In this document: in pieces, positions 43,620 to 53,164 of the stretch | How the letters are laid out: each line of letters starts with the position of its first letter | Position numbering within the stretch: the stretch's first letter is position 1 | Source of the DNA: Deltaproteobacteria bacterium | Lineage (GTDB): Bacteria > Desulfobacterota > DSM-4660 > Desulfatiglandales > HGW-15 | Direction: 5' to 3' | NCBI GenBank assembly: GCA_020060215.1 | Contig: JAGVAP010000143.1 | Location: 1-64,000, forward strand | DNA length: 64,000 nucleotides | Notes under the pieces: generated by a model | Told to the model about the DNA's origin: nothing | Seen by the model: the letters and a program-made list of their open reading frames with translations, nothing else | Databases searched by the model: none | Made by a program: the position numbers and the translations under genes

Positions 43620-44369
43620 TCACAGCCCCAGGTAGGTCTTGCGGATCACCTCGTTCTGAAGCAATTCCCGGCCGGAGCCCTGGGCGATGATCTTGCCCGA
43701 AGAGAGCACGTAGTTCCGAGAGGCCATCTTGAAGACGGTGCTGACCTCCTGCTCCACCAGGAGCACCGTGATGCCGAGCCCGCTGACCTCTCTGATCTTC
43801 GCGAAGACCTCGGAGCGGAGCCTTGGGGCCAGTCCGGTCGAGGGCTCGTCGATGCACAGGAGTTTGGGGACGGACATGATGGCCCGTCCGATGGCGAGCA
43901 TCTGCTGCTCCCCGCCGGAGAGGGTCCCGGAGATCTGTCCGGAACGGGCCTTCAGGATCGGGAACAGCTCATAGACCGTCCTCAGGTTTTCTTCCGTTTT
44001 CGCTCGGTCGGGTACGAGATAGGCCCCCGCCCTCAGGTTGTCGACCACGGTCATCTCCCGGAAGGGCCTCCTCCTTTCCGGACAGTGGATCAAACCCCTC
44101 TTCACGATCAGGTGGGCGGGGATCTGGTCGATTCTCTCGCCCTCGAAGGTCACCTCACCCTTGATGGTAATGTCTCCTTTTGCGGAGCGCCTCTTGATCC
44201 GCTTTTCCCAGGAGACCAGTCCGGTGATCGCCCGCAGGGTGGTCGACTTGCCGGCGCCGTTGGGGCCGACGAGGCTGACCAGTTCGCCCTTGTCTACGGC
44301 CAGGCTGATATCGTTGAGCAGCATGGCCTTGTCGTAACTGACGGTCAGATGGGAAACTTCCAGCAGCAA
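43620..44369 (-). CDS. livF: Branched-chain amino acid-type ABC transporter ATPase LivF
   Basis: A 249-residue ATPase: Walker A GPNGAGKST, Q-loop region in CPERRRPFREMTV, signature LSGGEQQ and Walker B LLCIDEPSTGLAP. Its position directly after livG (one nt between the genes) and its LivF-type C-terminus identify it. An insert WEKRIKRRSAKGDIT after the A-loop region is longer than in typical LivF. It supplies energy to the HAAT uptake system encoded upstream. Confidence 0.9.
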   Translation of the reverse strand: MLLEVSHLTVSYDKAMLLNDISLAVDKGELVSLVGPNGAGKSTTLRAITGLVSWEKRIKRRSAKGDITIKGEVTFEGERIDQIPAHLIVKRGLIHCPERRRPFREMTVVDNLRAGAYLVPDRAKTEENLRTVYELFPILKARSGQISGTLSGGEQQMLAIGRAIMSVPKLLCIDEPSTGLAPRLRSEVFAKIREVSGLGITVLLVEQEVSTVFKMASRNYVLSSGKIIAQGSGRELLQNEVIRKTYLGL

Positions 44370-44370
44370 T

Positions 44371-45144
44371 TCATTTCTCCTCTTCGCCCAGGTAGGCCTC
44401 GATGACGGTCGGATCGGCGACGATCTCCTCGGGTTTGCCGTCGGCTATGATGGTGCCGAAATTGAGCACGATGATACGGTCCACGATCTTCATCAGCTGC
44501 TGCAGCTTGTGCTCCACGATGATCATGGCAGGGCCCTCGGAATGGAGCCTTCCGAAACGCCCGCCCTTGTGGAGCCTCTTGATGGACTTGGCCATCAAGT
44601 CGGTCTCTGCCGGGCTCAAGCCGCCGAAAGGCTCATCCAGGAGCAGAAGCTCCGGCTCGGTTGCGATGGCCCTGGCCACCTCCAGTCTCTTCAGGTCCCC
44701 CTGGGAAAGGGTGGATGCCTTTTCCAGCGCCACGTCGGAGATCCCCGCGAACTCGAGTGCATCCATCGCCTTGGCCTCGATCTTCTTCACCCATTCGCCT
44801 CTCTTCATGGCCCGGGGGCACAGGCATGAAACCATGACATTGGCGACGATGGGGAGCCGCCTGAAAGGCCGCATGTTCTGGAAAGTGCAGGCAATCCCCA
44901 GGTTCACAATGTCCCAGGTCTTCATCCCGACGATGTTCTTGCCCTTGAAGGCGACATAGCCGGTGTCCGGCTTCAGGATGGATGTGATCAGGCGCAGCAG
45001 GGTGCTCTTGCCCGCGCCGTTCGGCCCGATCAGACCGAGGATCTCGTCACGCCCCATGGTAAAGCTCACGTTGTGGATGGCGCTGAGTCCACCGAATCGC
45101 TTCCTAAGCTTCTCTACGACCAGGAAGGGCTGGCTCATCATCAT
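44371..45144 (-). CDS. livG: Branched-chain amino acid-type ABC transporter ATPase LivG
   Basis: A 257-residue ATPase: Walker A GPNGAGKSTLL, LivG-type ACTFQNMRPFRRL, signature segment LSQGDLKRLEVARA (LSxGxxxR form) and Walker B LLLLDEPFGGLSP. Family members use the LSYGxQRxLEIARAL form; the SQGDLKR variant is unusual. The start overlaps the ligase gene by 4 nt (ATGA). Three consecutive ATGs occur at the start; any may serve. Confidence 0.9.
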   Translation of the reverse strand: MMMSQPFLVVEKLRKRFGGLSAIHNVSFTMGRDEILGLIGPNGAGKSTLLRLITSILKPDTGYVAFKGKNIVGMKTWDIVNLGIACTFQNMRPFRRLPIVANVMVSCLCPRAMKRGEWVKKIEAKAMDALEFAGISDVALEKASTLSQGDLKRLEVARAIATEPELLLLDEPFGGLSPAETDLMAKSIKRLHKGGRFGRLHSEGPAMIIVEHKLQQLMKIVDRIIVLNFGTIIADGKPEEIVADPTVIEAYLGEEEK

Positions 45145-46850
45145 GCTTCCTCGTGCTCTTCCCTGAGTTCGCGTCTGGAGACCTTCCCCACATCCGTCTT
45201 GGGCAACTCCCCCCGGAACTCGATGATCTTCGGGACCTTGTAATGGGCCAGGTTTTGCCGGCAGAACTCGATGATCTCCTCCTCGGAGATCTTTCCCCTG
45301 GCCTCGCTCTGAAGCACCACGTAGGCCTTGATCAGTTGTCCGACCGAAGGATCGGGGACGCCGACCACGCCGGCCGCCTTGATCTGAGGATGGCTGAAGA
45401 GCACCTCCTCCACGTGCCGCGCAAAGACCGAATAGCCCTTGTATTTGATGAGGTCCCGTTTGCGATCGAAGAAATGAAAATAACCTTCTTCATCCATCTT
45501 GACCAGGTCTCCCGTGCGAAGCCACTTCTCCCCGTCCATCTCGATGATGGATTCTCCGGTCTCCTCCGGCCGCTTCCAGTACCCCTGCATGATGTTGGGC
45601 CCGGTGATCACCAGTTCCCCCACCTCTCCCGGGGGGACGAAATCCGTGCTGCTCACATCCATGATGGCCGCAGTCACACAGGGCACGGGGATACCGAAGG
45701 AGCCCGCCTTGGGTCTGTTGAAGGGCGTGGCGTGACTGACCGCGGTGGTCTCGGTCATACCGTACCCCTCCAGGATCCTCGAACCGGTCCTCCTTTCCCA
45801 CTCCTTGACGGTGGAATCATGGAGGGTGTCTGCGCCGCAGGCGATCAACTTCAGCCTTTTCCAGTTCACGCGATCCGTCTTCTCATACTCCTTGAGGTAT
45901 TCAAAAAGTGTGGGCACCCCGTAGAACCCCGAGGCCTGATATCGCTCCATGGCGGAAAGGATCTCATCCATATCCGGGGTCGTAAAGAGCACCAGCGTGG
46001 CGCCCATGGCGAGGCCGCTGAGCATGACCACGACCTGCCCGTAGATATGGAAGAACGGGAGGAAGGCGATGCCGGTCTCTTTCCCTTCCTCGTAAATCGG
46101 CCAGAACGCCAGGATCTGCGCCTGCAGGGCCACCATGTTGCGGTGGGTCAGGATGGCCGCCTTGGGAAGTCCGGTCGTTCCTCCCGTGTAGGGAAGCGCG
46201 GCGATGTCCTTGGCAGGATCGATCGACACCTGGGGCGGCTCAGGAGGAGAGTGCCTGATCATTTCCTGAAAGCTGTGCAGGCCCAGCTTCCTGATCTGTG
46301 CAAGAGACGGGGCGGACATCCCTTCGTAGGCCTTCGCAAGGGCGCGCTTGCCGAAGATGCGCTTGATGGGCGGGAGATAATCGCCGATGCTGGTGAGGAT
46401 GACATGATCGAGGGGCACCCCCGACTTTTCCACGTTATCGTAAAGGATGTCTTCGCACACGATGGTCCTGGACTCGCTGTCCTCGAGCTGGTGCCTGATC
46501 TCCTTGCTTGTATAAACAGGGCTGATCGGCGTGACCTTCGCCCCCAGCCTCAGGGATGCAAAGTACGCGATCACATATTGGGGGCAGTTGAGGAGGTACA
46601 GGGATACCGTGTCTCCCTTTTTCACGCCGACCCCGGCCAGGGCCGTGGCAAAGCGGTCCACCAGCTCCTTGAGTTTCTCGTAGCTGATCTTGTTCCCATA
46701 AAAGATCAGTGCGGTTCTTCGGCCGTACCTGGCGCTCACCTTTTCGAACAACTGGGGGATGGAGAGATGGGGGATCTCCACCTCCGCCGGCACGCCATCG
46801 GGATAAAATTTCAGCCAGGGCTTGGACAAATAGACGTCTTTCGGATTCAT
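45141..46850 (-). CDS. AMP-forming acyl-CoA synthetase/ligase
   Basis: A 569-residue adenylate-forming enzyme: P-loop YTGGTTGLPKAAILTH, GYGMTETTAV, then the A7-A8 region WLRTGDLVKMDEEGYFHFFDRKRDLIKYKG and the A10 lysine in LPKTDVGKVSRREL. It activates a free acid to its CoA ester. Lying inside the liv operon (between livM and livG, with a 4-nt overlap to livG), it is expected to activate the compound the transporter imports, which argues for an organic acid rather than an amino acid. The acyl specificity cannot be read. Confidence 0.92.
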   Translation of the reverse strand: MNPKDVYLSKPWLKFYPDGVPAEVEIPHLSIPQLFEKVSARYGRRTALIFYGNKISYEKLKELVDRFATALAGVGVKKGDTVSLYLLNCPQYVIAYFASLRLGAKVTPISPVYTSKEIRHQLEDSESRTIVCEDILYDNVEKSGVPLDHVILTSIGDYLPPIKRIFGKRALAKAYEGMSAPSLAQIRKLGLHSFQEMIRHSPPEPPQVSIDPAKDIAALPYTGGTTGLPKAAILTHRNMVALQAQILAFWPIYEEGKETGIAFLPFFHIYGQVVVMLSGLAMGATLVLFTTPDMDEILSAMERYQASGFYGVPTLFEYLKEYEKTDRVNWKRLKLIACGADTLHDSTVKEWERRTGSRILEGYGMTETTAVSHATPFNRPKAGSFGIPVPCVTAAIMDVSSTDFVPPGEVGELVITGPNIMQGYWKRPEETGESIIEMDGEKWLRTGDLVKMDEEGYFHFFDRKRDLIKYKGYSVFARHVEEVLFSHPQIKAAGVVGVPDPSVGQLIKAYVVLQSEARGKISEEEIIEFCRQNLAHYKVPKIIEFRGELPKTDVGKVSRRELREEHEEA

Positions 46851-46939
46851 GGCTACCTCGTGCGGGTTTCAGTTTATCTAGTTTGTCTGGTTTGTCTGGT
46901 TGAACCAAAGAAACCACACAAACAAGATGAACTGCACAA

Positions 46940-47980
46940 CTAATTCAAAGACGCCGTGCAGATCCGGCATGTCTTTCGGGTCGCGATGTTGCGGATCTTG
47001 CACCTGGGGCATTCCGTCTCGATCTTGTCGCGAACCCAGGGGAAGAGCCCCTCGGGCATGTAAAGCAGAATGAGCAGGATCACTGCGGCAAACATCAGGG
47101 TCCGATACTCCGGCCAGAAGCGGAAGAATTCCAGGAGCGGAAAGAGGACGAAGACGGCTCCCACCGGCCCGTAGATCGTGACCACGCCGCCGAATATGGC
47201 CCAGATCACCACGGTGAACGACATGGAGACCTCGAGGGTGGACGGGCCGGCGATCCTCATGAAGTGGGCGTAAAGTCCACCGGAAATCCCGGCAAAAAAA
47301 CCGCTGAGGGTGAAGGCCAGGAGCTTGTAGCGGGTGGTGTTGATGCCCGCCGCCCTCACGGCCAGCTCGTCCTCTCGGATCGCATGGAAGATGATGCCGG
47401 TGTTGGAATCGGTAATCTTCCACATGACGGTGCAGAGAACGAGCATCAGTATGGTGGTGATGTAGTAATCATGGATCCGCGAGTTCGAGAGTCGCTGCAG
47501 CCCCGAGACGCCCAGTTCCCCTCCGGTGAAGCTCGGAAGCGCGAAGATGATCCCCATGAGGATGATGGGAAAGGCCAGGGTGGTCAGGGCGAGATAGGTG
47601 CCTCTGAGCCTGAGGCAGGGGATCCCGATGATCAGGCCGGTCAGGACCGCGGCCAGCGCCCCCAGGGGAATGCTGCCCCACGGCGGAATATGCGCGTAGA
47701 GGTTCAGCATGGCCGCTGAATAGGCGCCGACACCGAAAAAGAGCGCGTGTCCGAAATTGAGCTGCCCGGTGTACCCTGAGAGAAGGTCCCAGCTGGCGGC
47801 CAGGATCGCAAAAATGCTGGTCAGGATCATGATTCGAAGGAGATAGGGATTCGATGTCCAGAGGGGCATCGTCAGCAGCCCGACGACGAAGAGGGAAAGG
47901 ATGACCCGGCTGGGCAGAACGAGGATCTCTTTGATGAGGACCGTGTATCCTTTTCGGACATAGTACGTTGCCAGAGCCAT
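46940..47980 (-). CDS. livM: Branched-chain-type ABC permease LivM with C-terminal zinc ribbon
   Basis: A 346-residue permease with about nine transmembrane segments and the LivM core (SGYTGQLNFGHALFFGVGAYS, RLRGTYLALTTLAF, RTMFAAVILLI-type end, YMPEGLFP). After the last helix comes a 23-residue tail with CPRC, ten residues, then CRIC, a rubredoxin-like or zinc-ribbon knuckle that LivM proteins normally lack. ATG 47980 follows GGAGGAG and lies 4 nt after the livH stop; the ATG at 48001 would overlap livH. It forms the channel with LivH. Confidence 0.88.
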   Translation of the reverse strand: MALATYYVRKGYTVLIKEILVLPSRVILSLFVVGLLTMPLWTSNPYLLRIMILTSIFAILAASWDLLSGYTGQLNFGHALFFGVGAYSAAMLNLYAHIPPWGSIPLGALAAVLTGLIIGIPCLRLRGTYLALTTLAFPIILMGIIFALPSFTGGELGVSGLQRLSNSRIHDYYITTILMLVLCTVMWKITDSNTGIIFHAIREDELAVRAAGINTTRYKLLAFTLSGFFAGISGGLYAHFMRIAGPSTLEVSMSFTVVIWAIFGGVVTIYGPVGAVFVLFPLLEFFRFWPEYRTLMFAAVILLILLYMPEGLFPWVRDKIETECPRCKIRNIATRKTCRICTASLN

Positions 47981-47984
47981 ATTG

Positions 47985-48854
47985 CTATCTCTCCTCCTCA
48001 AAAGAGACGCCGAAGAGGCCCTCCGGCCGGATCAGGAGCACGAGGATCATGATGGTCAAGGCCACCGAGCCTTTCAGAAAAGCTCCTTTGGGGATCAGGA
48101 AGACCACCATCGACTCCGCAAAGCCGAGGATGTATGCGCCCACAAAGCTCCCCTTGATGCTTCCCATGCCTCCAAGGACCACCACGGCCATCATCATGAT
48201 GAGCGGGTGCATCCACATGAAAGGGGTAAGGATGGTCAGAGGAACGATCACAGCGCCCGTGATGGCGGCCAGACCCACGGAGATGCCCATGCTGATCATG
48301 GCTACCCGGCTCTCGTTCATGCCCATCAGATTGGCCACCTCCCTGTCCTCGGCGGTGGAACGGATCGCCAGCCCGAGACGGGTCTTCATGAGCAGGTACC
48401 AGAGCGCAAAGAGGACGACCAGGACCATGCCGAAGGTCAGCAGCTGCTGGTAGAAGATCTTGACGCCGCCCAGAGAGAAGAACCCCCCGACCAGGGAGGG
48501 CACACTCAGGTAGTCGCCTGAGAAGACGAGGAGCATGACCTCCTGCATGGCGATCGCAAGGGCAATGGTGCCGATCAGGACCGCCGCTTCGTGCTCCCGT
48601 ATGGGATCCACGAAGATCTTGTAGGTGATCAGCCCCAGGAGGGTGATCAGGATGCAGGCTGCAATCATGCCGTACGCGGGGTGAAGACCGAGCTTCTGGG
48701 TAACGAAATAGATGCAGTAGGCGGCCAACATGTAAAAACCGGTGTGGGCGATGTTTACGATGCGGGCGACGCCGAAGATCATGGAGAAGCCGATCGCCAG
48801 GAGGGCATAGACGCTTCCGCTGATCAGACCGCTGATGATGATATCAAGGATCAT
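47985..48854 (-). CDS. livH: Branched-chain-type ABC permease LivH
   Basis: A 289-residue permease with eight or so helices and the LivH pattern: GSVYALLAIGFSMIFGVARIVNIAHT near the N-terminus, a central RSTAEDREVANLMGMN EAA-like loop and VLGGMGSIKGSFVGAYILG, ending LLIRPEGLFG. It pairs with LivM. The 125-bp gap to livK contains a GGTCCA/GGTCCAA low-complexity array (about 48871-48920). Confidence 0.93.
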   Translation of the reverse strand: MILDIIISGLISGSVYALLAIGFSMIFGVARIVNIAHTGFYMLAAYCIYFVTQKLGLHPAYGMIAACILITLLGLITYKIFVDPIREHEAAVLIGTIALAIAMQEVMLLVFSGDYLSVPSLVGGFFSLGGVKIFYQQLLTFGMVLVVLFALWYLLMKTRLGLAIRSTAEDREVANLMGMNESRVAMISMGISVGLAAITGAVIVPLTILTPFMWMHPLIMMMAVVVLGGMGSIKGSFVGAYILGFAESMVVFLIPKGAFLKGSVALTIMILVLLIRPEGLFGVSFEEER

Positions 48855-48979
48855 ACAGCCTCGTCATTGAAGGTCCCAGGGTCCAGGGTCCAAGGTCCAA
48901 GAGTCCAAGGTCCAAAGTCAAGGCCGGGAGGCTATCCATGGATTTGACCGGGGACCCGGGACCCGGGACCTCTTCGACC

Positions 48980-50296
48980 TTACTTCTTGTACTTCTCCAC
49001 GATCCAGGGGGCGATCTTGTAAGGGACAATCCCCTTGTACGTGATCTCAGGCGCGCCCTCGGCGGGTTTCCACTTGTTCGGCCACACGCCCACCAGCTTG
49101 CCGTCCTGCCACTGCACCCCGAGGCTGGTCAGGAGACCGGGGCCCCATCCCAGGTCGTGCAGATGACGGCCTTTCTCGTCTTTGATATAGACGGCCTTGC
49201 CCGAAGGCGTTTTATGCTCATAGACCTCCAGGGCGGCGACGACCTTGTCCGAATCGAGGCTCCCCACCTTCTCCACCACCGGGACGATGGCATCCTTGAT
49301 GGCGGTGTAGGTGTCCGCTGTGTAGGTGGGCACCTCCCCGTATCTCTTGATGTAGGTCTCTACGAAAGGCTTGGTCAGCTCGTTATACTCCACGTCCCTG
49401 GCATAGGTGTTCATGGTCATCACGTAATTGCCCATGCCCTGGGTCGCCTTCCAGAACCCGTCTTTCTGGGCTTCCACGTTGATCCCCACCTGTGCGGCGG
49501 GGATCTTCAGCTCCCCCGCCTGCCTGGCAAAGGTGATCCCGACCGACGCCGAGAAGATGGTGAAGATGACGTGCGCGCCCGAGCTTTCTATGGCCGAGAG
49601 CTCGGCCGTGACATCCGTGGCCGTTTGGGACGGCCTCCAGACGCCCGCCTCCTCCATCCCGAGGCTCGGCAGGGTCTTCTGGGTCGCCGCCACCATAGGG
49701 TCGGCCCAAACCTGCTTTTCAGCGACCACCGCGACCTTGACCTTGGGGATGCCGAGGGCGTGCTTCATGATGCCTCCCACGGTGGCCATCTGGATGAAGC
49801 AGGTCTTGACCAGGAACATGGAATTGAACGGGGTGCCGCGGAAAAAGTACTTGTAGCGGTTGTAATCGTTGGCGACGCGCGTGCAGAGCTCGGGGTGGGC
49901 CGCGCCGCAGCCGATGAAGACCTTCTTGTAGTCCATGGCGATGTCCTGCATGGCCAGGACCGCCTCGGTCCTGAACCCGCCCACGATGAAATCCACCTTG
50001 TCGCGGGTCAGGAGGAGCTCCATGGCGTTGGTGGCGTCCGTGATGTTGAGAAACTCGTTGGAGTCCGCCTTCACCAGCTCGATCTTCATCTTCTTCTTGC
50101 CGACCTGGACGCCCCCCTTGGCATTGATCTCTTCGGCCGCCATGGTGGCGCCGTTCCAGTGGTCTTTGCCCTGGACGAAATTCATCGGACCGATCACGCC
50201 GATCTTGATCACGTCTGCAGCCTGGGCAGGGAGAACCATGCCGATGGCCAGGCAGAAAGCCGCCAGACACATCCATCCAGCCTTCGTTCTCTTCAT
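48980..50296 (-). CDS. livK: Periplasmic substrate-binding protein of the liv-type transporter
   Basis: A 438-residue exported binding protein. Signal peptide about residues 1-27 (MKRTKAGW to AQA-A). The mature part has the type I periplasmic fold opening (VIKIGVIGPMNFVQGKDHWNGATMAAEEINAKGG) of the Leu/Ile/Val family, but is longer than LivK of enteric bacteria (about 345) and carries a C-terminal extension (WGPGLLTSLGVQWQDGK). The ligand is not readable; with a CoA ligase beside it an aromatic or carboxylic acid is plausible. Start at 50296 is chosen since AAAGGAG is then correctly spaced. Confidence 0.9.
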   Translation of the reverse strand: MKRTKAGWMCLAAFCLAIGMVLPAQAADVIKIGVIGPMNFVQGKDHWNGATMAAEEINAKGGVQVGKKKMKIELVKADSNEFLNITDATNAMELLLTRDKVDFIVGGFRTEAVLAMQDIAMDYKKVFIGCGAAHPELCTRVANDYNRYKYFFRGTPFNSMFLVKTCFIQMATVGGIMKHALGIPKVKVAVVAEKQVWADPMVAATQKTLPSLGMEEAGVWRPSQTATDVTAELSAIESSGAHVIFTIFSASVGITFARQAGELKIPAAQVGINVEAQKDGFWKATQGMGNYVMTMNTYARDVEYNELTKPFVETYIKRYGEVPTYTADTYTAIKDAIVPVVEKVGSLDSDKVVAALEVYEHKTPSGKAVYIKDEKGRHLHDLGWGPGLLTSLGVQWQDGKLVGVWPNKWKPAEGAPEITYKGIVPYKIAPWIVEKYKK

Positions 50297-50576
50297 CACC
50301 TTCATCTCCTTTCGTCGGGTTAGGGTTTTGAGATGAGATACCAAGCAGACAAGGTCTAAACCAGTTTCGTCTCCGCCCTTTGCGCACAGGGCACGCAGAC
50401 GAATGATGGCCCGCAAAAAGAGACTGCATGTTTGAATCGGGATAGTGAAAGAATCACGGCTTCGGAGGAGTTGATTTCCATCATCCGCTCTCTCTTGTCA
50501 GCAGAAGGGATAGCCCGGATTTGGAGAAAGAACCGGTTCGTCGGCAGGATGAACGGACAAGCCGTTCAATCTCCTT

Positions 50577-50603
50577 ACTATAGGTCCGCTCCGGAGATGT
50601 CAA
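50577..50603 (-). promoter_or_regulatory. Candidate promoter for the liv operon
   Basis: On the minus strand TTGACA (50603-50598) and TATAGT (50582-50577) are separated by only 15 nt and the spacer includes CTCCGGAG. It lies about 280 nt upstream of livK, in the 328-bp gap (50297-50624) that holds no gene. Confidence 0.5.
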
Positions 50604-50624
50604 TCTTCTTTTGTGATCCCCCGT

Positions 50625-51413
50625 TCAGACCTTCATCCCGGGTAGATTCAGGGAGGCCGTGTTGCCTCCGTCCACGGGCAGCACCTGTCCGGTGACATAA
50701 CTTGCCTCGTCGCTCGCCAGGAAGAGTATGGCGGCTGCCACCTCCACGGGCGTGCCGACCCTGCGCAACTCACACCGTCCACCCAGCTTCGATTCCTTCC
50801 CCAGATGGCGGGCGTGGTCGAAGATCGGTTTGGTCATCCCGGTTTCGATCAGCCCGGGGCATACGGCATTGACCCGGACATTGTACCCGCCGAGGTCGCA
50901 CGCGGAGGTCATCGTGAAATTGATCAGTGCAGCCTTGCTGGCGCTGTAAGCATTTCCTCCCGCACCGGAGCGAATGCCACCCACGGAACTGACATTGACG
51001 ATGGCGCCGCGTCTTCTTTCCTGCATGGGTGCGGCTACATACTTAATCCCATAAACGGCGCCCATGACATTGACCTGAAACACCCTGCTCCAGTCCTCGG
51101 CGTCCTGATCCTCCAGAGCACGGATGGCCCCCGGAGTGCCGGCATTGTTGCAAAGGATATCGACCCGGGCGTACTCCCGGATGGCCGCGTCCACGAGTTC
51201 CTTCACCTCCCGTTCCACGGATACGTCGGTCCTTCTTGCCAGGGCGCGGCCTCCTTCGGAGAGGATCGGCCTGAGCGTCTCCTTCAGCCCTTCCTCGTGG
51301 ATGTCGGCGAGGACGAGGTCGGCCCCTTCGCGGGCAAAGAGGGTGGCCGTCGCCCGCCCGATTCCGCTTCCCGCACCCGTGATGATGGCGACTTTGTCCT
51401 TTAGTCTTCCCAT
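50625..51413 (-). CDS. Short-chain dehydrogenase/reductase (SDR, classical type)
   Basis: A 262-residue NAD(P)-dependent oxidoreductase. Motifs: TGAGSGIG (cofactor), NNAG, catalytic serine in VNVSSVGG and YSASK, then PG-ETGM and VTGQVLPVDGG. Aspartate at the end of beta-2 (VLADIH) suggests NAD. The substrate is unknown; together with thiolase, reductase and ligase genes it may act on a 3-hydroxyacyl-CoA or an alcohol intermediate. ATG 51413 is chosen; the longer frame runs into repeat DNA. Confidence 0.9.
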   Translation of the reverse strand: MGRLKDKVAIITGAGSGIGRATATLFAREGADLVLADIHEEGLKETLRPILSEGGRALARRTDVSVEREVKELVDAAIREYARVDILCNNAGTPGAIRALEDQDAEDWSRVFQVNVMGAVYGIKYVAAPMQERRRGAIVNVSSVGGIRSGAGGNAYSASKAALINFTMTSACDLGGYNVRVNAVCPGLIETGMTKPIFDHARHLGKESKLGGRCELRRVGTPVEVAAAILFLASDEASYVTGQVLPVDGGNTASLNLPGMKV

Positions 51414-51509
51414 AAGCTCCCACACCCTTTCCCACGATCCGGAGAGGAAAGATTGGTTTCTTCCCGGAGCCAAGGACAAGCTTTTGCCTGTCCGTGCGGG
51501 TCCCCCGGA

Positions 51510-51640
51510 TTTCGCAAGCGGAGCTTGCTCCTACAGAAGAAGAGCGCACGTGGTTCTGCAGGAGCAACCTCCTGGTTGCGATTCCTCTGACGATTCGCCG
51601 GCGCCGCTATCGCAAGCGGAACTTGCTCCTACAGGAGAAA
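51510..51640. repeat. Three REP-like palindromes in tandem
   Basis: TTCGCAAGCGGAGCTTGCTCC (51510-51530), GCAGGAGCAACCTCCTGGTT (about 51559-51578) and ATCGCAAGCGGAACTTGCTC (about 51608-51627) lie in the gap between the SDR and the second DUF362 gene. The sequence to 51674 holds no gene. Confidence 0.7.
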
Positions 51641-51674
51641 AGAGCAGGGGCTTCAGCGCAACGGCATGCTTTCT

Positions 51675-53003
51675 CTAACACGTGCTCACCCTGAAGAACG
51701 ACTCATCGAATTCCGGTTTCCCCAGGTATCTCTTCCTATGGAATTCCTGCATCTTCTCGGGATGGTCGAACCACTCCCGATCGACGTCGATGCCTGCCCG
51801 GGTCAGCGCCATGAACGCGCTCCTGGGGTCGGGCGGGCATCCCTTGATGGGAATCAACTCCGCCGCTCCATCGTGTTCCCTGTTTCGCTGATAGATGCAG
51901 TTGCCGAGGAGGATGGTCTTTCTCATCCCTGGTGACGGTCTCATCACCTTGCCGGTAAGCACTTCCACATCGGGGTAGGGGTCTCCCTTCCATGCCGCTG
52001 CGAGGGCCGTCAGCATCAGTCGGTTCAGGTTCGAACAGAAGGTGCATATCGTCAGGTCGTATTTCCGGTAGGTGAGCCCCCTTATGCCCATTCGTTCCAT
52101 GGAGAGTGGCAGCGTGTCGCTTTCATTGTAGGGGAAGGCGCTGTGATGGAGGGCCGCCACATCCTCTATGGGCATGCCGACGATTCGGATGTCGGAGAGG
52201 TCCAGGCCCCGCTTCATCTCCCGGGCGGCATGTACGATGTAGGGGACATCGCCGGGGGGATGGCCGAGGATCGCTGCACCGACCATGTCGGCCGACAGGA
52301 TGTCCCAGGAAGCGACCAGGAGGTTGCTCCTCCTTGCCCTTCCATCCGTGTTCGGGCCCCTCTCATGGGTGTAGATCCCGTCCAGGAGGGTGAGCGTGGG
52401 AGGCATCGGGCGGAAGAGCTTCGAGACCATGTAGTGCAGATCGCGATCGGGATCGGGGCTGTGGCACTTCTTCCTGGACTCGAAGTCGATCATTCCCTTG
52501 AGGTTCTTGATCCCCAGGCTCACGACCGTCTGCACATGGGTCTTGAGGACCGGGAGGTTCACCACGTAGTCGCTCCTGAGGATATCGCTGTTGAAATCCA
52601 GCGTGATGCGGTCGCCGAGATCGACTCTCTCAAACGGCTGTTCGAATACGTTGACGATCCGCACACCATAGCGGCTCTTCAGTTCATAGTAACCGAGGGT
52701 CCTGAAGGCATGGGCAGGGGTTTCCAGGTCGTTGGGTCTTGGAAGGGCGGTTCCTTCTCCAATGGTGATGTCGCGGACCCCATGCTCCTTGAGGAGAAGG
52801 ACCATATCCTCGACCACCCGGCTGGTGGTCAGCACACCCCACTTCGGAAAATCCCCATGACGAGTCCAGAACACGACGTTCGGTTTGATGAAGACCCTGG
52901 AGCCGGCGGAAAGCCGACCCAGCCCGCCCGCCAGCTCCACGGCCTCTCGGACCGAATCCCGGGGTGTTCGATATCGCACGACAGAGACGATCGACTTGCT
53001 CAA
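51675..53003 (-). CDS. DUF362 protein, paralogue 2
   Basis: A 442-residue homologue of 39427-40740 and 62586-63917 with the same blocks (FIKPNVVFW, FPKWGVLTTSRVVEDMV, SDYVVNLPVLKTH, GIKNLKGMIDFESRKKCH, NLLVASWDILSADMVGA). The five shared cysteines are present (SRKKCH, ICTFCS, LLGNC, IKGCPP). A TTG at 53003 is the probable start, preceded by GGAGGA; upstream sequence in frame is low-complexity and joins a degenerate CATCGAGCATCCGGCATCG repeat near 53130-53160. It follows the MerR gene on the minus strand. Confidence 0.85.
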   Translation of the reverse strand: MSKSIVSVVRYRTPRDSVREAVELAGGLGRLSAGSRVFIKPNVVFWTRHGDFPKWGVLTTSRVVEDMVLLLKEHGVRDITIGEGTALPRPNDLETPAHAFRTLGYYELKSRYGVRIVNVFEQPFERVDLGDRITLDFNSDILRSDYVVNLPVLKTHVQTVVSLGIKNLKGMIDFESRKKCHSPDPDRDLHYMVSKLFRPMPPTLTLLDGIYTHERGPNTDGRARRSNLLVASWDILSADMVGAAILGHPPGDVPYIVHAAREMKRGLDLSDIRIVGMPIEDVAALHHSAFPYNESDTLPLSMERMGIRGLTYRKYDLTICTFCSNLNRLMLTALAAAWKGDPYPDVEVLTGKVMRPSPGMRKTILLGNCIYQRNREHDGAAELIPIKGCPPDPRSAFMALTRAGIDVDREWFDHPEKMQEFHRKRYLGKPEFDESFFRVSTC

Positions 53004-53164
53004 CCGCTCCTCCTGCCAACGCGAGGGTTCATGAGAACTCGCGGGCCTTGCCTCCTCACCCCTTCTTCCCCCGGAATTGGCTACAGACCGGGGAAAGGGG
53101 CGGATATCCGGCACCGATTGGATCGAGGATCCGGCATCGAGCATCCGGCATCGAGCATCCAGGA

